Of a stretch of 64,000 nt of DNA, positions 26,625-36,681 are shown one piece after another; position 1 is the stretch's first letter, and the number at the start of each line of letters is the position of its first letter. Made by a program: the position numbers and the translations under genes. Origin of the DNA: Trichomonas vaginalis G3. Lineage: Eukaryota; Parabasalia; Trichomonadida; Trichomonadidae. The stretch covers positions 10,416,001 to 10,480,000 of the forward strand of contig NC_067205.1 in the NCBI RefSeq assembly GCF_026262505.1. Reading direction: 5' to 3'. The notes below the pieces were generated by a model. It was given only the letters and a program-made list of their open reading frames with translations, searched no databases and was not told where the DNA came from.

Positions 26625-27264
26625 TATTTTTGAAAGGGTGAAACATTATGAATATGTTAATTATATAATAATATGTATTATTATAAAAAAGAAAAAATAA
26701 AGAACGTTAAAATTTTTCTTTCTTGATTTTTTACAAAATCTACTTAGAATTATGCAAAATATGACTAAATAATTATAAATTTCAAGTTAAATTTTAATTT
26801 TGATAAATAATTTAAATTTCAAAATATCAAGTTCAGTTCGACTATGTATGTAGTAATTCCTCAATAAAGTGCCAAAACCCTATTAAAATATATGAACATT
26901 TTCAACATTTTAATGTTTTTATTTAAAAATTTGATGGAATATGAGCTTCAAACAATTATTATGTAAATAAAAATAATTAAATATATGTATTTATTCGTAT
27001 TACAACCGTAGTAAGTCGATTCTTCCTTTCTTCTACTGAGGTTTGAATTTGATTTCGAATTGTAAAGAGATTCAAAGGGAAAATACTAGCGGATAAAAAC
27101 TACCTCCATGAAAGGGTCATAATGGAGTCAAGTTGTATTTTTTGATATTTTTTGCTTTTAGAGCCTAAATAGGTAGCCAAGATAATGCCTAAAAATAAGG
27201 TTCTAAATTCTGAAGTTTACATGATCCTCTCGTGTGCACCCTTAAAATTCGAAAATTGTCAAAA

Positions 27265-27870
27265 ATGACTATTTCGATTTCCCCTCTTCAATCAATAACG
27301 GAAGAGGACCTCATATCATTCGCTGAGAAGCATGTAGGCGATTTTAAATATAATGGAATTGTTTCGGTTGATCTTGAAACAGGTTCTCAAGGAATTTCAA
27401 TTGGTTATTTAAACTTCATCGATGAAAAATACTGCAAGCATGCATTCGATAAAATACGTGATAGAAAGATTAAAGGGCAATTACCAGATTATAGTATTTG
27501 TCAAAATCCAATATTAAATGTCGGAATTCTTGCGGGTCCAGATATGAATATCGATCAAAATAATAACCAAAATGGTGAAATACAAAACTCTGATTCCAAA
27601 TTGAATAAAAGAGATCATGAAAAGAGATCCTCTTATCGTTCTTCGGATGGATCAAGACGACATCATCATAGACATCATAGGCATCATAGAAGACATCACC
27701 ACAGACATACAAAAGATTCTTATTCTTCTGATTCTGGTTCACAACCAAGTTCAGATTCAGAATCTGACTATTACTCAGAGCAATCTGATTCAAGAAAGTC
27801 TAATGAAAATTCTCGTCATGAATATAGATCTAGCTCAAGGCATCATCATAGATCAAGCTCGTCAAAATAA
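27265..27870 (+). CDS. RRM-like protein with His/Arg/Ser-rich tail
   Basis: 201-residue protein of unknown role. Residues 1 to about 85 look like a divergent RNA-recognition motif: a beta1-like ISISPL start, an ITEEDLISF helix, and GYLNFID at the place of RNP1, followed by a helix ending in IKGQLP. This arrangement resembles poly(A)-binding-protein-type RRMs, although a clear RNP2 aromatic is missing. Residues from about 118 to the end are low complexity: a block of His and Arg (CAT/CAC-rich DNA near 27660-27710), then Ser/Asp and Ser/Arg stretches like those of SR-type splicing factors. An in-frame GTG lies 33 bases upstream; the ATG at 27265 is taken as the start because the RRM-like part follows it directly. 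Nuclear RNA binding is inference. Confidence 0.72.
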   Translation: MTISISPLQSITEEDLISFAEKHVGDFKYNGIVSVDLETGSQGISIGYLNFIDEKYCKHAFDKIRDRKIKGQLPDYSICQNPILNVGILAGPDMNIDQNNNQNGEIQNSDSKLNKRDHEKRSSYRSSDGSRRHHHRHHRHHRRHHHRHTKDSYSSDSGSQPSSDSESDYYSEQSDSRKSNENSRHEYRSSSRHHHRSSSSK

Positions 27871-27999
27871 CATTTTTATATTTTATTAGTAAATATTTGC
27901 TTTAAGATTGTTTGTTAGCTAATTACAGTTAATTTTTTATTTATAAAAGCTTAAAAAAAAAAATACAAAAATATACAATTTTATTTACACGACATTTAA

Positions 28000-29022
28000 T
28001 TACAAATCTTCATTATTCTTGAACAGCCTCTGATAAAGTGAATATCTTGCAGTTCCATCAACGACATGATCTAAAGCAGTAGGAAGCTCTTGAATTGTTT
28101 CGACTTTCATTGCCTTATCGTTACGATGATGGAAGATATAGTATCCTTTCATGTTGTTGAACGGACAATTTTTGCCACAAACGTAAAATTTAAATCGATC
28201 ATCTTTGTTATTTGTTGCTGCATCACGGTATTCATTTGATGGCTCTTGTGATGCTTCAAGAACGCATACTTTTCCTGTATTATGGCAGAGAGTATCGATT
28301 CTTTCTTTAGAATCGAGTTCTCCGATCAATGTATCAGTAGTTCCACTTTGGCTTGGATTAGCAACGAATTTCTCCAGAGCTTCATCGATTGCTGTGAATG
28401 TAAGCTGACCTTCATAAACTGAAACAATATTATTGAAAACAAATAAGATGCAATTCTGCTCTTTGACACCAAAAAGCTCTGTTATGGCTGGGTTTCGGTT
28501 TACACCTATTCTAATGTTGGCTTCATAATATTTATTCGAAAGAGCCGCCCAATATGGAGGAACTGCCTTCTTATTTGTTATAAGTATTGCAGATAGTGGT
28601 GTTTTTGCTGACGGAGCCCATGATGCATCAATTGTTTGAGCGTAATTTTTGATGTATTTTGTTGCTGCTTTAATGAAAGCATCGGCTACATGTTCGTCAC
28701 GATATTCGACGGATGATGAACTTGTGATAATTCTAAAAGCAGGTGCTTGACGAACAGTATGTAAATGGGCTAGTTTTGGATTTTCTTCAATATCGAGTGA
28801 AATGAACTTAATCATTCCGGCAGACTTGTTAGCTGCTTTTTGAAATTCACTTACAATTGCATTTGTTTTTGGAGAGTGTTTTTTAACAAATATACAAAAA
28901 CAGATTCCGTATTTAACATAATTTGAGATTTCTGTTACCCAATTTGCTTGATTTACTTCTACTACTGGGCTTTTGAATGGGAAGTATGAGAGTGAATTAC
29001 AAAATAAAAATGAAATCATCAT
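28000..29022 (-). CDS. Secretory thioredoxin-fold protein lacking CxxC
   Basis: 340 residues. Residues 1-18 form a short hydrophobic signal peptide. Residues about 20-125 look like a thioredoxin fold: CFCIFVKKHSP at the active-site strand, IKFISLDIEENPKLAHLHTV, then QAPAFRI with the cis-proline. The usual CxxC is replaced by HSPKT, so disulfide exchange is unlikely. The remaining 200 residues may contain further thioredoxin-like repeats, as in PDI-related or DnaJ-thioredoxin ER proteins, but I cannot assign them. There is no C-terminal KDEL-like signal and no clear membrane helix. An in-frame GTG lies nine bases upstream; the ATG pair at 29022 fits the signal peptide better. A truncated duplicate of its 5' end lies at 30642-30818. 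Confidence 0.75.
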   Translation of the reverse strand: MMISFLFCNSLSYFPFKSPVVEVNQANWVTEISNYVKYGICFCIFVKKHSPKTNAIVSEFQKAANKSAGMIKFISLDIEENPKLAHLHTVRQAPAFRIITSSSSVEYRDEHVADAFIKAATKYIKNYAQTIDASWAPSAKTPLSAILITNKKAVPPYWAALSNKYYEANIRIGVNRNPAITELFGVKEQNCILFVFNNIVSVYEGQLTFTAIDEALEKFVANPSQSGTTDTLIGELDSKERIDTLCHNTGKVCVLEASQEPSNEYRDAATNNKDDRFKFYVCGKNCPFNNMKGYYIFHHRNDKAMKVETIQELPTALDHVVDGTARYSLYQRLFKNNEDL

Positions 29023-29468
29023 AAATGTCACTTTTTATAACATCGTTCTGAACAAAATCTTTTGATAAGTGAAATAGTTTTTGATGAGCAAAAAATGTAG
29101 TAATAGAAAGTATCCGTCAAAGATATAACATATCTCTAAGAAAATGCCGAAAAAAATTAATCTCTGGAATATGTGAAATATAAATTTCACTGGTTTTCAG
29201 ATTTGTTCCTAATTTTGCATCATCAATGCATGCCAAAGTTATTGGCTGCGAAGATTGCTGTTTTCTATTTAACATCTTAATGAATGTGATCTACAAAACA
29301 TCATTATGCCAAATGACCATATATTATCAATGAAAACAGTTTTGAATCCGGTGTGCCCCCGAAGTTTCAGAAATCCAAATAAAAGTCTGTTATTCAATAT
29401 GATAAAATGAATTAGCTGGAAAAAGATGAAAAAGTTATTGATATAATTATGGTTTAACAAAATATAAA
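29023..29468. other. Intergenic stretch, nothing further seen
   Basis: About 440 bases between the thioredoxin-like gene start and the stop of the F5/8-like gene. Apart from the motif at 29026-29036 no gene, repeat or RNA structure is apparent. Confidence 0.6.
29026..29036 (-). promoter_or_regulatory. AAAAAGTGACA motif just upstream of the start
   Basis: Reads AAAAAGTGACA on the gene strand, ending a few bases before the ATG. The same motif precedes the TKL kinase gene (39065-39075) and, as AAAGTGACA, the truncated duplicate (30825-30833). It may be a core promoter or start-site element. It does not match the known trichomonad initiator (TCA, pyrimidine, T or A) in the forward direction. Confidence 0.35.
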
Positions 29469-30191
29469 TCAATTGTACATAGAAAGAGCTCCTAGCTTAA
29501 GAAGCTTCGAACAAGATTGCTTAGCTTTCTGTGGTGAAAAGAAAACTCTTCCATTATAGACAGTTCCAAAGAATAATAATTTGGAAATTGAAAGGATATT
29601 AGCATGAGGGCTTATTTTATCATTATATGAATCTGGACCAATGTTTTCAATCTTAAAACGAGAATATGTTTTGGCATTTGTGACGTTGAAGAAATAACGA
29701 TAAAGTCTCTTATTGTTAGGTATTATCGCACCCGTATCAGTGATATTTGGATCTATAAATGGTGTGTAATTATGATGTTCATCAATTACTTTCCAGACGT
29801 CGGTTTCGAGTTCTCCAAGAATCCGGAAACTTTGCATAAATCGAGGATAAGCAGCATTTAGTAATATTGTATAGGATGTTAATGTAACTTTTGTATGATG
29901 AAAATCAATAAGAAGATACGGTTTCAGAATCCAAGGTTCATCTTCTGTTAAAAATCGTCCGGGTGATTCTGTGACATTTCCAACAATGACGGAACATATT
30001 GTCCTATACGATTCACCTTGGGTTTTGTATGTGGATGAAGGGATTAATGTTACAGCATCGACTTTTGTCAGATTATCAGTATTGTAGATTTCTCTCAGGA
30101 AATGAAAAATGTCATTGTAGTTGTAATAATCTGTTCCATTGAATGTGTGCGGTTCAAACTTGATATCTGCAAAGAATAATATGGAAAACAT
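29469..30191 (-). CDS. F5/8 type C (discoidin-like) domain protein
   Basis: 240 residues. The middle (about 85-215) has the pattern of galactose-binding-like F5/8 type C domains common in trichomonads: PWILKPYLLIDFHHTKVTLTSYTI, then FRILGELETDVWKVIDEH, then a final block with YSRFKIENIGPD and LLFFGTVYN. Such domains bind carbohydrate or phospholipid surfaces. The N-terminus (MFSILFF) is short and hydrophobic and could be a minimal signal peptide. A paralogue with an internal stop lies at 32588-33310 and aligns along the whole length, which supports both ends. The cellular place is not clear. Confidence 0.72.
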   Translation of the reverse strand: MFSILFFADIKFEPHTFNGTDYYNYNDIFHFLREIYNTDNLTKVDAVTLIPSSTYKTQGESYRTICSVIVGNVTESPGRFLTEDEPWILKPYLLIDFHHTKVTLTSYTILLNAAYPRFMQSFRILGELETDVWKVIDEHHNYTPFIDPNITDTGAIIPNNKRLYRYFFNVTNAKTYSRFKIENIGPDSYNDKISPHANILSISKLLFFGTVYNGRVFFSPQKAKQSCSKLLKLGALSMYN

Positions 30192-30590
30192 TGATCAAAC
30201 TAATTCAGTACTTAATTGAAAAGATTACAATTAATCTTATTTTTTGTTATTGATAAAATGTATAAAAGAATTATCTAATTTAAAGTTTTCTGAAGACTGA
30301 TGTTTTTAATTCAATTTTTCAATACTATGAAATTTAATATTGTGAAGTTTGATCTGACAAATACAGCTTCTATTCATGCTTGTGAGTAATGTTAGCATGG
30401 GTGTACAAAAAAAGTAATAAGCAGTTTTGAGAATATTGTATCTGAAATTTGACATAAAATTATGCATAGAACAACCATTTTTGTTTGTATAGTACTATAT
30501 AAACAATATTAGAAAATAAGGGTGTTGCTAAAAAAGTGACAAACTATTCCTACTTGACAATAATTAGAAAAATAAAAAATATTATTTGTT
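30192..30590. other. Intergenic stretch, nothing clear
   Basis: AT-rich DNA between the F5/8-like gene and the chimeric junction. One AAAAAGTGAC motif occurs on the plus strand near 30531 with no gene beside it. Confidence 0.55.
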
Positions 30591-30638
30591 CAAAAATAAT
30601 AATATGAAATAACATCATAAAAACACAATATAAAGAAA
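30591..30638. repeat. 48-bp copy of TKL kinase 3' flank
   Basis: Identical over 48 bases to 36634-36681, the 3' flank of the TKL kinase gene. It ends four bases before the truncated thioredoxin-like fragment begins, so it marks a recombination junction. Confidence 0.9.
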
Positions 30639-30641
30639 AAA

Positions 30642-30818
30642 AAATTCACTTACAATTGCATTTGTTTTTGGAGAGTGCTTTTTAACAAAAATACAAAAAC
30701 AGATTCCGTATTTAACATAATTTGAGACTTCTGTAACCCAGTTTGCTTGATTGACTTCAACTACTGGGCTTTTGAATGGAAAATATGATAGTGGATTAAT
30801 GAATAAAAATGAAATCAT
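30642..30818 (-). pseudogene. Truncated 5' duplicate of the thioredoxin-like gene
   Basis: Encodes the first 59 or so residues of the protein at 28000-29022 at high identity (signal peptide, VVEVNQANWVTE, YVKYGICFCIFVKKHSP) and stops matching abruptly after AIVSEF, where TKL-gene 3' flank DNA takes over. Read on, it gives only a few extra codons before a stop. Similarity to the intact copy continues upstream of the ATG through the GTGACA motif to about 30855. It is most likely a non-functional duplicate; a short secreted peptide is a remote alternative. Confidence 0.85.
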
Positions 30819-31138
30819 TGTGATTGTCACTTTAAATATCATCGTACTGAACAATAATCTGACAAATAAAGGTGAATCAAAAGGCTTATGCTAACAGTTC
30901 GTTCACTGAGAGTGAGAGAAGATTATCAAATATGAGAGCTCGAATAAGCTGCACATGCAATAGGTAGTATAGTAGCTTCTATTTATGCTTAAATTTCGAG
31001 CTTGAAGCTTGAAGTAAATTTCGAAATCTTAAATTTTGAAGTTAACCCTGAAAAAATCCTATTAGTTCATCCTACATATGTGCCTGCTTTATTATTCTTT
31101 GTTGCTATATCGAATTATAGCAAACAGTTTGTGTGGTC

Positions 31139-31237
31139 CAAAAGGCTTACTTGGCAGAAATCGACTTTTTGAGAGAAACTCATATAATTAATTGTATGAC
31201 TTCTCTTAAAAAGTTGAATGTAGGTACGCCTTTTGAC
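31139..31237. repeat. Imperfect foldback, about 100 bp
   Basis: Left arm AAAAGGC...CGACTTTTTGAGAGAA pairs with right arm TTCTCTTAAAAAGTTG...GCCTTTT. The loop itself (TCATATAATTAATTGTATGA) is nearly palindromic, so the whole stretch can fold as one long imperfect hairpin. Confidence 0.75.
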
Positions 31238-31258
31238 TCGCAGTTTACCTAAGGTAGT

Positions 31259-31341
31259 CACAAAATCTAAGTAGTGAGGCTCTCAAAAATTGAACCGTAC
31301 TCCATACAAAATTTGTGTACCCTTACTACTTAGATTTTGTG
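31259..31341. repeat. 17-bp perfect inverted repeat with 49-nt loop
   Basis: CACAAAATCTAAGTAGT at 31259-31275 is the exact reverse complement of 31325-31341. It lies 21 bases after the foldback at 31139-31237. Confidence 0.85.
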
Positions 31342-32587
31342 GCCTTCAATTGAGAGGTTAGTTTTGATAGAGCACGTTATAAAATTAAAAGGGAAAAATA
31401 AATAAAATTTAAACATTTAATTATATATAATGTAAGGAGTGTAATTCCAAATTTTCTAAAAACTATTCAAATTTGAGCATTTTTTTGGAAATAGTAAATC
31501 TAATATGTACATCTAATAACAACATGATTCATCACCTTTTCAAGCTCTGCAGTCAATTTTTTGAAATTTGATTGAAATAAATGTAGCAAAAATTACATTT
31601 CATTAGGGAATATATGAGTTTCTCTGGAAACAGGCTGATAAATTTTAAATTTTGTCCAATCAACATGAATGCATTGAGAAATTTGGATTGATTTTCTGGT
31701 AGAATCTGGAACAATTCAACCATGTATAAATGGATCATGTAATCATCATGAAATGTTAGTGTTAGAGTTCAAAAGAAACAGAATGAGTGGAAATCAAACA
31801 CAATCTGAATAATTTTAAACGTATACAATCTTTAAGTTTGTATTTTGAATTCTACATATATGATTATGTAATTCGTTCTTTCAAATTTTCGGATTCAGGC
31901 ATGTTTTGATAAAATTCATTCCCAAAAACGTCAATTAACAATTAAATTTAGTGTATTTTAAATATATATACGTATTATATTTTATAAATTATATTAAATT
32001 CGCAAAATTTTAAGTTTTAAACAAAAATAAAAAATGTTCAAAATATGAAATTATGCATAGGATATTAAAATTTACATGTTAGCAATTTTTTTGAATTGCT
32101 TTCAATTTTCATATTGAAATTTTTTTCTGAAATAATAAGCAAGAATATCAACCTAAATAATATTAAATTCCATGCGTTAATTTCCCCTCAAAAGTCATTT
32201 ACCGCCTCTCAATCTAGATTTTGTGAGTACTTTACATTTAAGTTGTTGACTTTTTTTCAATAACATAATAAAGATTTAGGCTCTTTTCATATAATTTCAA
32301 TAAACGATAAACATCAGATCGACCAATTTTGAGATATCTTGATCAGCGGGCTCTCAGTGAAAAGAGGGTTTTGATCAAATCTCTTCTTTGATATCTGTAA
32401 CGACAAATAGATAGATAATGATATGGGCATGGTATCGTCATGTTTATGTATAATTATATCTATTCTATCAAGAGAAAATTGGCCTCGAAGTGTTTAAATA
32501 AACCTCAACACTTTGGTATTTGCAGATATATGGAATATCAAGAAAAAAAGTTAGAAGTTTAAGAATAAACCATCAAACACGCAAAGT

Positions 32588-33310
32588 TTAGCTAAAAATA
32601 GAAAGAGCACCTAGTTTAAGAAGATTTGAAGAAGATTTCTTAACCTTCTCGGGAGAGAAGAAAATCCTGCCATTTGAGACAGTTCCAAAGAATAATAATT
32701 TGGAGATTGTAATTATATTAGCATGAGGGCTAATAAAACCATCATATGAATCTGGTTGTATGTTTTCGAGCTTAAATCGAGAGTATGTTCCAATTTTTGT
32801 AACGTTATAGAATTAACGATAAAGTCTTTTATTATTAGGGATCACATCGCCTTGATCTGTAACATTTGAATCAAGAAATGGTGTTACATTTTTATGTTCA
32901 TCAAGAACTTTCCAAACTTCAGTTTCGACTTCCCCAAGAATTCGAAAACCTTGCATGTATCGATTATGGATGGCATTAACCAAAATAGTATATGATGTTA
33001 ATTTAACTTTTGTATGATGAAAATCTATAAGAAGGTAAGGTTTCAAAATCCAAGGTTCATCTTCTGTTAAAAATCGGCCTGGTGATTCAGTAACATTTCC
33101 AACAATTACTGAGCATACTGTTCTATATTCTACTCCCAATGTATTGTATGTAGAAGAGGGTGTTAAAGTTACCGCATCAACATAAGTTAAGTTGTCTGTG
33201 TTATATGTGTCTCTAAGGAATTTAAATATGTCATTATAGTTATAGTAATCTGTTCCGTTGAATGTATGTGGTGGAAATTGAATATCAGCAAAAGTTAAGA
33301 ATACAAGCAT
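32588..33310 (-). pseudogene. F5/8-like paralogue with one nonsense codon
   Basis: Aligns end to end with the gene at 29469-30191: FPPHTFNGTDYYNYNDIF, NVTESPGRFLTEDEPWILKP, the IDFHHTKVKLTSYTI strand and the terminal LLKLGAL. A TAA at 32813-32815 replaces the TAT (Tyr) codon of the intact copy after NNKRLYR, and the frame is then open to a stop at 32588-32590 in the right place. The break is a single substitution with no frameshift, so it is either a young pseudogene, a base-call error, or a gene giving a protein shortened by about 75 residues. The start is the ATG at 33310; an upstream in-frame TTG is not needed. Confidence 0.82.
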
Positions 33311-33617
33311 TTTTTGAAACAATATTCCGATTCAAATTGGGAGCTTTACAAAATTTGCAAGATAGACAATTAATCTCATGAATTTCTTATTGAAACTAAC
33401 TTCCAAATTTGTATCACTAATTAGCCAAATTAAAAATCTGTTTGATTGTAATAAACAGAAATTCATCAAAAGTGACAGCTCTCAATTTTTTGACATTTGT
33501 AAATTCTAAATTGAATGAGAAAAATGAAATAATACTAAGCATAATACAATATTCTAGATTTAATTATAATTAGGAAAAAGTTGGTTTTGAGAGTACTTTT
33601 CATAGGCATATAGAATG

Positions 33618-34539
33618 AAATCTTCTGAAAAATAATATCACATAAACTCATATTATTTTCTAATATATAACTATTTTATATAAAAATCAAATTCAATGAT
33701 CTTAAAAGCGAAGGATAAACCTCAAAATTTACGAATATAATGAGTGGGAATATAATGCTTATCTATCATAAAACCATATGAAATATCAATTTTTGCTTTA
33801 CGCCTAATTTTTGACGACAATTAGCAAAAAATGTTAAATGTTAACACTCAGTCCATTTGAATATGAAAAATAAAATTGACTTTGATTAAATGTTTTTATT
33901 TATCATGCAATTCTTCTTGCGACCAAAGATTTGAATAAAAGTTCAAAAAATAAGATAGCTTAAAAAATAATATACGGTAGTGTTTACTAATAGATGAATA
34001 GTATATAAATTCTATTAAAATGGATTTGATCCAAAAAATATATAAAATTTGATCATAAATAAAATCGTTTTAAATTACTTCTTCATTTAAATTATAACAA
34101 TTATTTTTGGTTTTATATTTTTTTGGATCAAATCCATTTTAATAGAATTTATATACTATTCATCTATTAGTAAACACTACCGTATATTATTTTTTAAGCT
34201 ATCTTATTTTTTGAACTTTTATTCAAATCTTTGGTCGCAAGAAGAATTGCATGATAAATAAAAACATTTAATCAAAGTCAATTTTATTTTTCATATTCAA
34301 ATGGACTGAGTGTTAACATTTAACATTTTTTGCTAATTGTCGTCAAAAATTAGGCGTAAAGCAAAAATTGATATTTCATATGGTTTTATGATAGATAAGC
34401 ATTATATTCCCACTCATTATATTCGTAAATTTTGAGGTTTATCCTTCGCTTTTAAGATCATTGAATTTGATTTTTATATAAAATAGTTATATATTAGAAA
34501 ATAATATGAGTTTATGTGATATTATTTTTCAGAAGATTT
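33618..34539. repeat. Perfect 421-bp inverted repeat with 80-bp spacer
   Basis: The arm at 33618-34038 is the reverse complement of 34119-34539. Paired positions sum to 68157 at both ends and at an internal checkpoint, so the arms align without gaps. The spacer 34039-34118 is AT-rich and non-coding. No target duplication flanks the outer ends. A weaker inverted match (AAACAGAAATTCAT with neighbouring bases) occurs outside the arms at 33453-33466 and 34681-34694, offset by ten bases. No open frame of note lies in the arms. Confidence 0.93.
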
Positions 34540-34758
34540 TGTGTTCTTCTTCAAAATTTTATTTTTTTATTAAAAAGAATCTTTACAAAATATACATTTA
34601 CTTTAATTAATATTTAAAAACGTGCTCTATCAAAAGTTCCAAAAATTCAATATTTTAGCTTTTCTGAGGTGTCACGTTTGATGAATTTCTGTTTACAACA
34701 TGATTTTAATTGAATTCGATCAATACTTTGTTCGTACGAACTCAATTCCATAATTTAG

Positions 34759-36355
34759 TTCGAAGAAAGGTACATTCACTATTTTTGACAAAATTTTAAA
34801 TTTTCATGGGGTTGTAAATCTTATAATAACTAGATGAATAAGGAATGAATCCCAGTATAATGTGCATCATTATATTAAACACTATATGTAAGGCTAATGA
34901 TTCTATTAACACTTATGAAGATCTATAGTATTTGAGCAGATAAATTTGATAATTTCCAAAACTCTTATATTTCAAAATTAAAGTGTGCAAATGCATTTAA
35001 ATGAGAGCAAAAAGAGATTGATGCTGTTAAAACTAGGTGTTAATTTGCAATTATTTCGCATCACAAGAACTACCCAGTAAATTCGGCTATCTTTCTTTGC
35101 AATTATTCTCCATTATACATATAATATAATGGTTAGGGTTTGAAGAAAAGTTACTAGAGAATTATTGACTTTTGAAATAATGCAGAATTTTACTTGAAGA
35201 AATCATTAATTTATGAGTTCCAAATTGCTAAGCATGACGAAGGATCATTAAATTTGCTACAATTAAATACACTTATTGCAGAATTAAGATTTTTGAAATT
35301 AAAAGTTTGAAATATTGCCTTTTTGAATAAAAATTTAAATTTTATTATATAATCATGATAATATCTTATAGAAATTAAAAGAAAATATTTTAAACCATTC
35401 AAATATTTTGAATGTCTTATCAATTTAAAATATTAAAAGATAGCTTGATTTTATCATCATTAGTTGTTATCAAAGTTTTCTTCTTTTGATGAACAACAGT
35501 AAATGATTTGTTAATTACTTGTTTTCCTTTTTCGCAGCAAAATCGAAAGTTATGATGATAATCTTGCTCTCAATTTTGAAACTCTCTGATTTACAAGTAA
35601 GCATTCCTTTGGAAAAGCAGTCCTATTCTGTTTTCAAGATATTTTAAAGCCTCCATTTCATACAATGCGCAGATCTATTCGAAATTGCAAGAACTCTCAA
35701 GAAAAATGCAGCAGCAAAGAAGATTCCATAGTTTCTAGCATCAAAAATTTACAACCTTAATACAACAGTTAAAGAGAAGCTCGAAAAGAAAATATTTAAC
35801 CATAAAGCTGGAAACCATTCGATATCTACTATTGGATCTAATAAAAAGTTAATTATAACATATTTAACATGCTATTTGTTGACTTTGTTCCATTATATTA
35901 CCATATATATCTTTTTGAAATCTAAAATATTTTTACGATTTTCACCATGTGTTGTTGAAACCATATATCAATCTTAGCTAAAGTATAGTTTATGAGTCTG
36001 TCACCATCTAACGTATGAATTTTTAAAAATGTCAAATATGTTCATTTTTTCTGTAGATTCAGCCATAATTTCACGTTGTTATACTATTCAACTATTATTT
36101 AATATTATTATCGATTTAAATATATGATGAGATGCTTAGTTCTCCTGGAAATCGATTTTTAATCGCAATTTTAACTTTCCAAAAAAATTCAAAAATAAAA
36201 ATCCCTCTCAATTTTCTAAGTTTTCTAACTCGCCAAATCTCTAGCCAAATTTTTTTGGCCCGTATAAATATTGTTAGGCACTATATAGGGATGCTATTTA
36301 TCCTATTTTCATCCCATTTTACTGTTATCGCCTAGTGAATGTACCTTTGTTCGAA
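34759..36355. repeat. 1.6-kb segment bounded by 23-bp inverted repeats
   Basis: 34759-34781 (TTCGAAGAAAGGTACATTC...) is the reverse complement of 36333-36355 with one mismatch. A diverged relative of the right end (36312-36348) occurs at 58832-58868, so the end sequence is dispersed. The inside has no intact gene. Around 35545-35830 on the plus strand there are short open stretches (one starts with a signal-peptide-like MMIILLSILKLSDLQ) broken by stops, which may be a coding relic. No target duplication is visible, so the mobile-element reading is tentative. Confidence 0.5.
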
Positions 36356-36633
36356 GAAATATGAAAGTATGTTAATGCTTTCATTGATCTGTTTGTTTTA
36401 AACTGAACCTTATCTAAAATTTGTCAGATTCAATATAACGGTCCTGTAGATATGACAATCAATTTTGGTCTTTTTTTTTTTTGAACATCAGAGAATGAAA
36501 ATAGGATATATGCTTCTCTATGAATACTAAAAACATAATCCATAATCAAATCATCCGGTAAACAATGTTTTCCTCTCCAAAAATGTTTTGAAAATCAAAA
36601 AATGAAAATTAAAAATTATTATTGTTTATTATT

Positions 36634-36681
36634 CAAAAATAATAATATGAAATAACATCATAAAAACACAATATAAAGAAA
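36634..36681. repeat. 48-bp 3' flank block shared with 30591-30638
   Basis: Lies about 10 bases beyond the TKL kinase stop codon, in its presumed 3' untranslated region. Identical to the block abutting the truncated thioredoxin-like fragment. Confidence 0.9.

Larger units (their letters stand above)
25013..27264. other. Gene-poor, AT-rich spacer next to the satellite
   Basis: No convincing gene is seen. An open frame at 26182-26457 on the plus strand (91 codons) is compositionally like noise. The stretch holds a 21-bp direct repeat (ATGGAATGTTCTTTTTCAATA at 25361 and again at 25439), a 37-bp direct repeat at 26206 and 26588, and three copies of a TTTAAGGGTGCAC-like motif, two of them in inverted orientation near 25725 and 27247. 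These look like relics of mobile or duplicated DNA. Confidence 0.6.
30855..32587. other. Gene-poor stretch with foldback elements
   Basis: No convincing coding region. An open frame at 31553-31738 on the minus strand (61 codons) has no recognisable domain. Two inverted-repeat structures lie at 31139-31237 and 31259-31341. TTTTGATAGAGCACGTT near 31363 recurs, inverted, near 34619. Confidence 0.6.

Noticed and set aside
31553..31738. 61-codon minus-strand open frame
   Set aside because: No domain, no paralogue in the window, and a length expected by chance.
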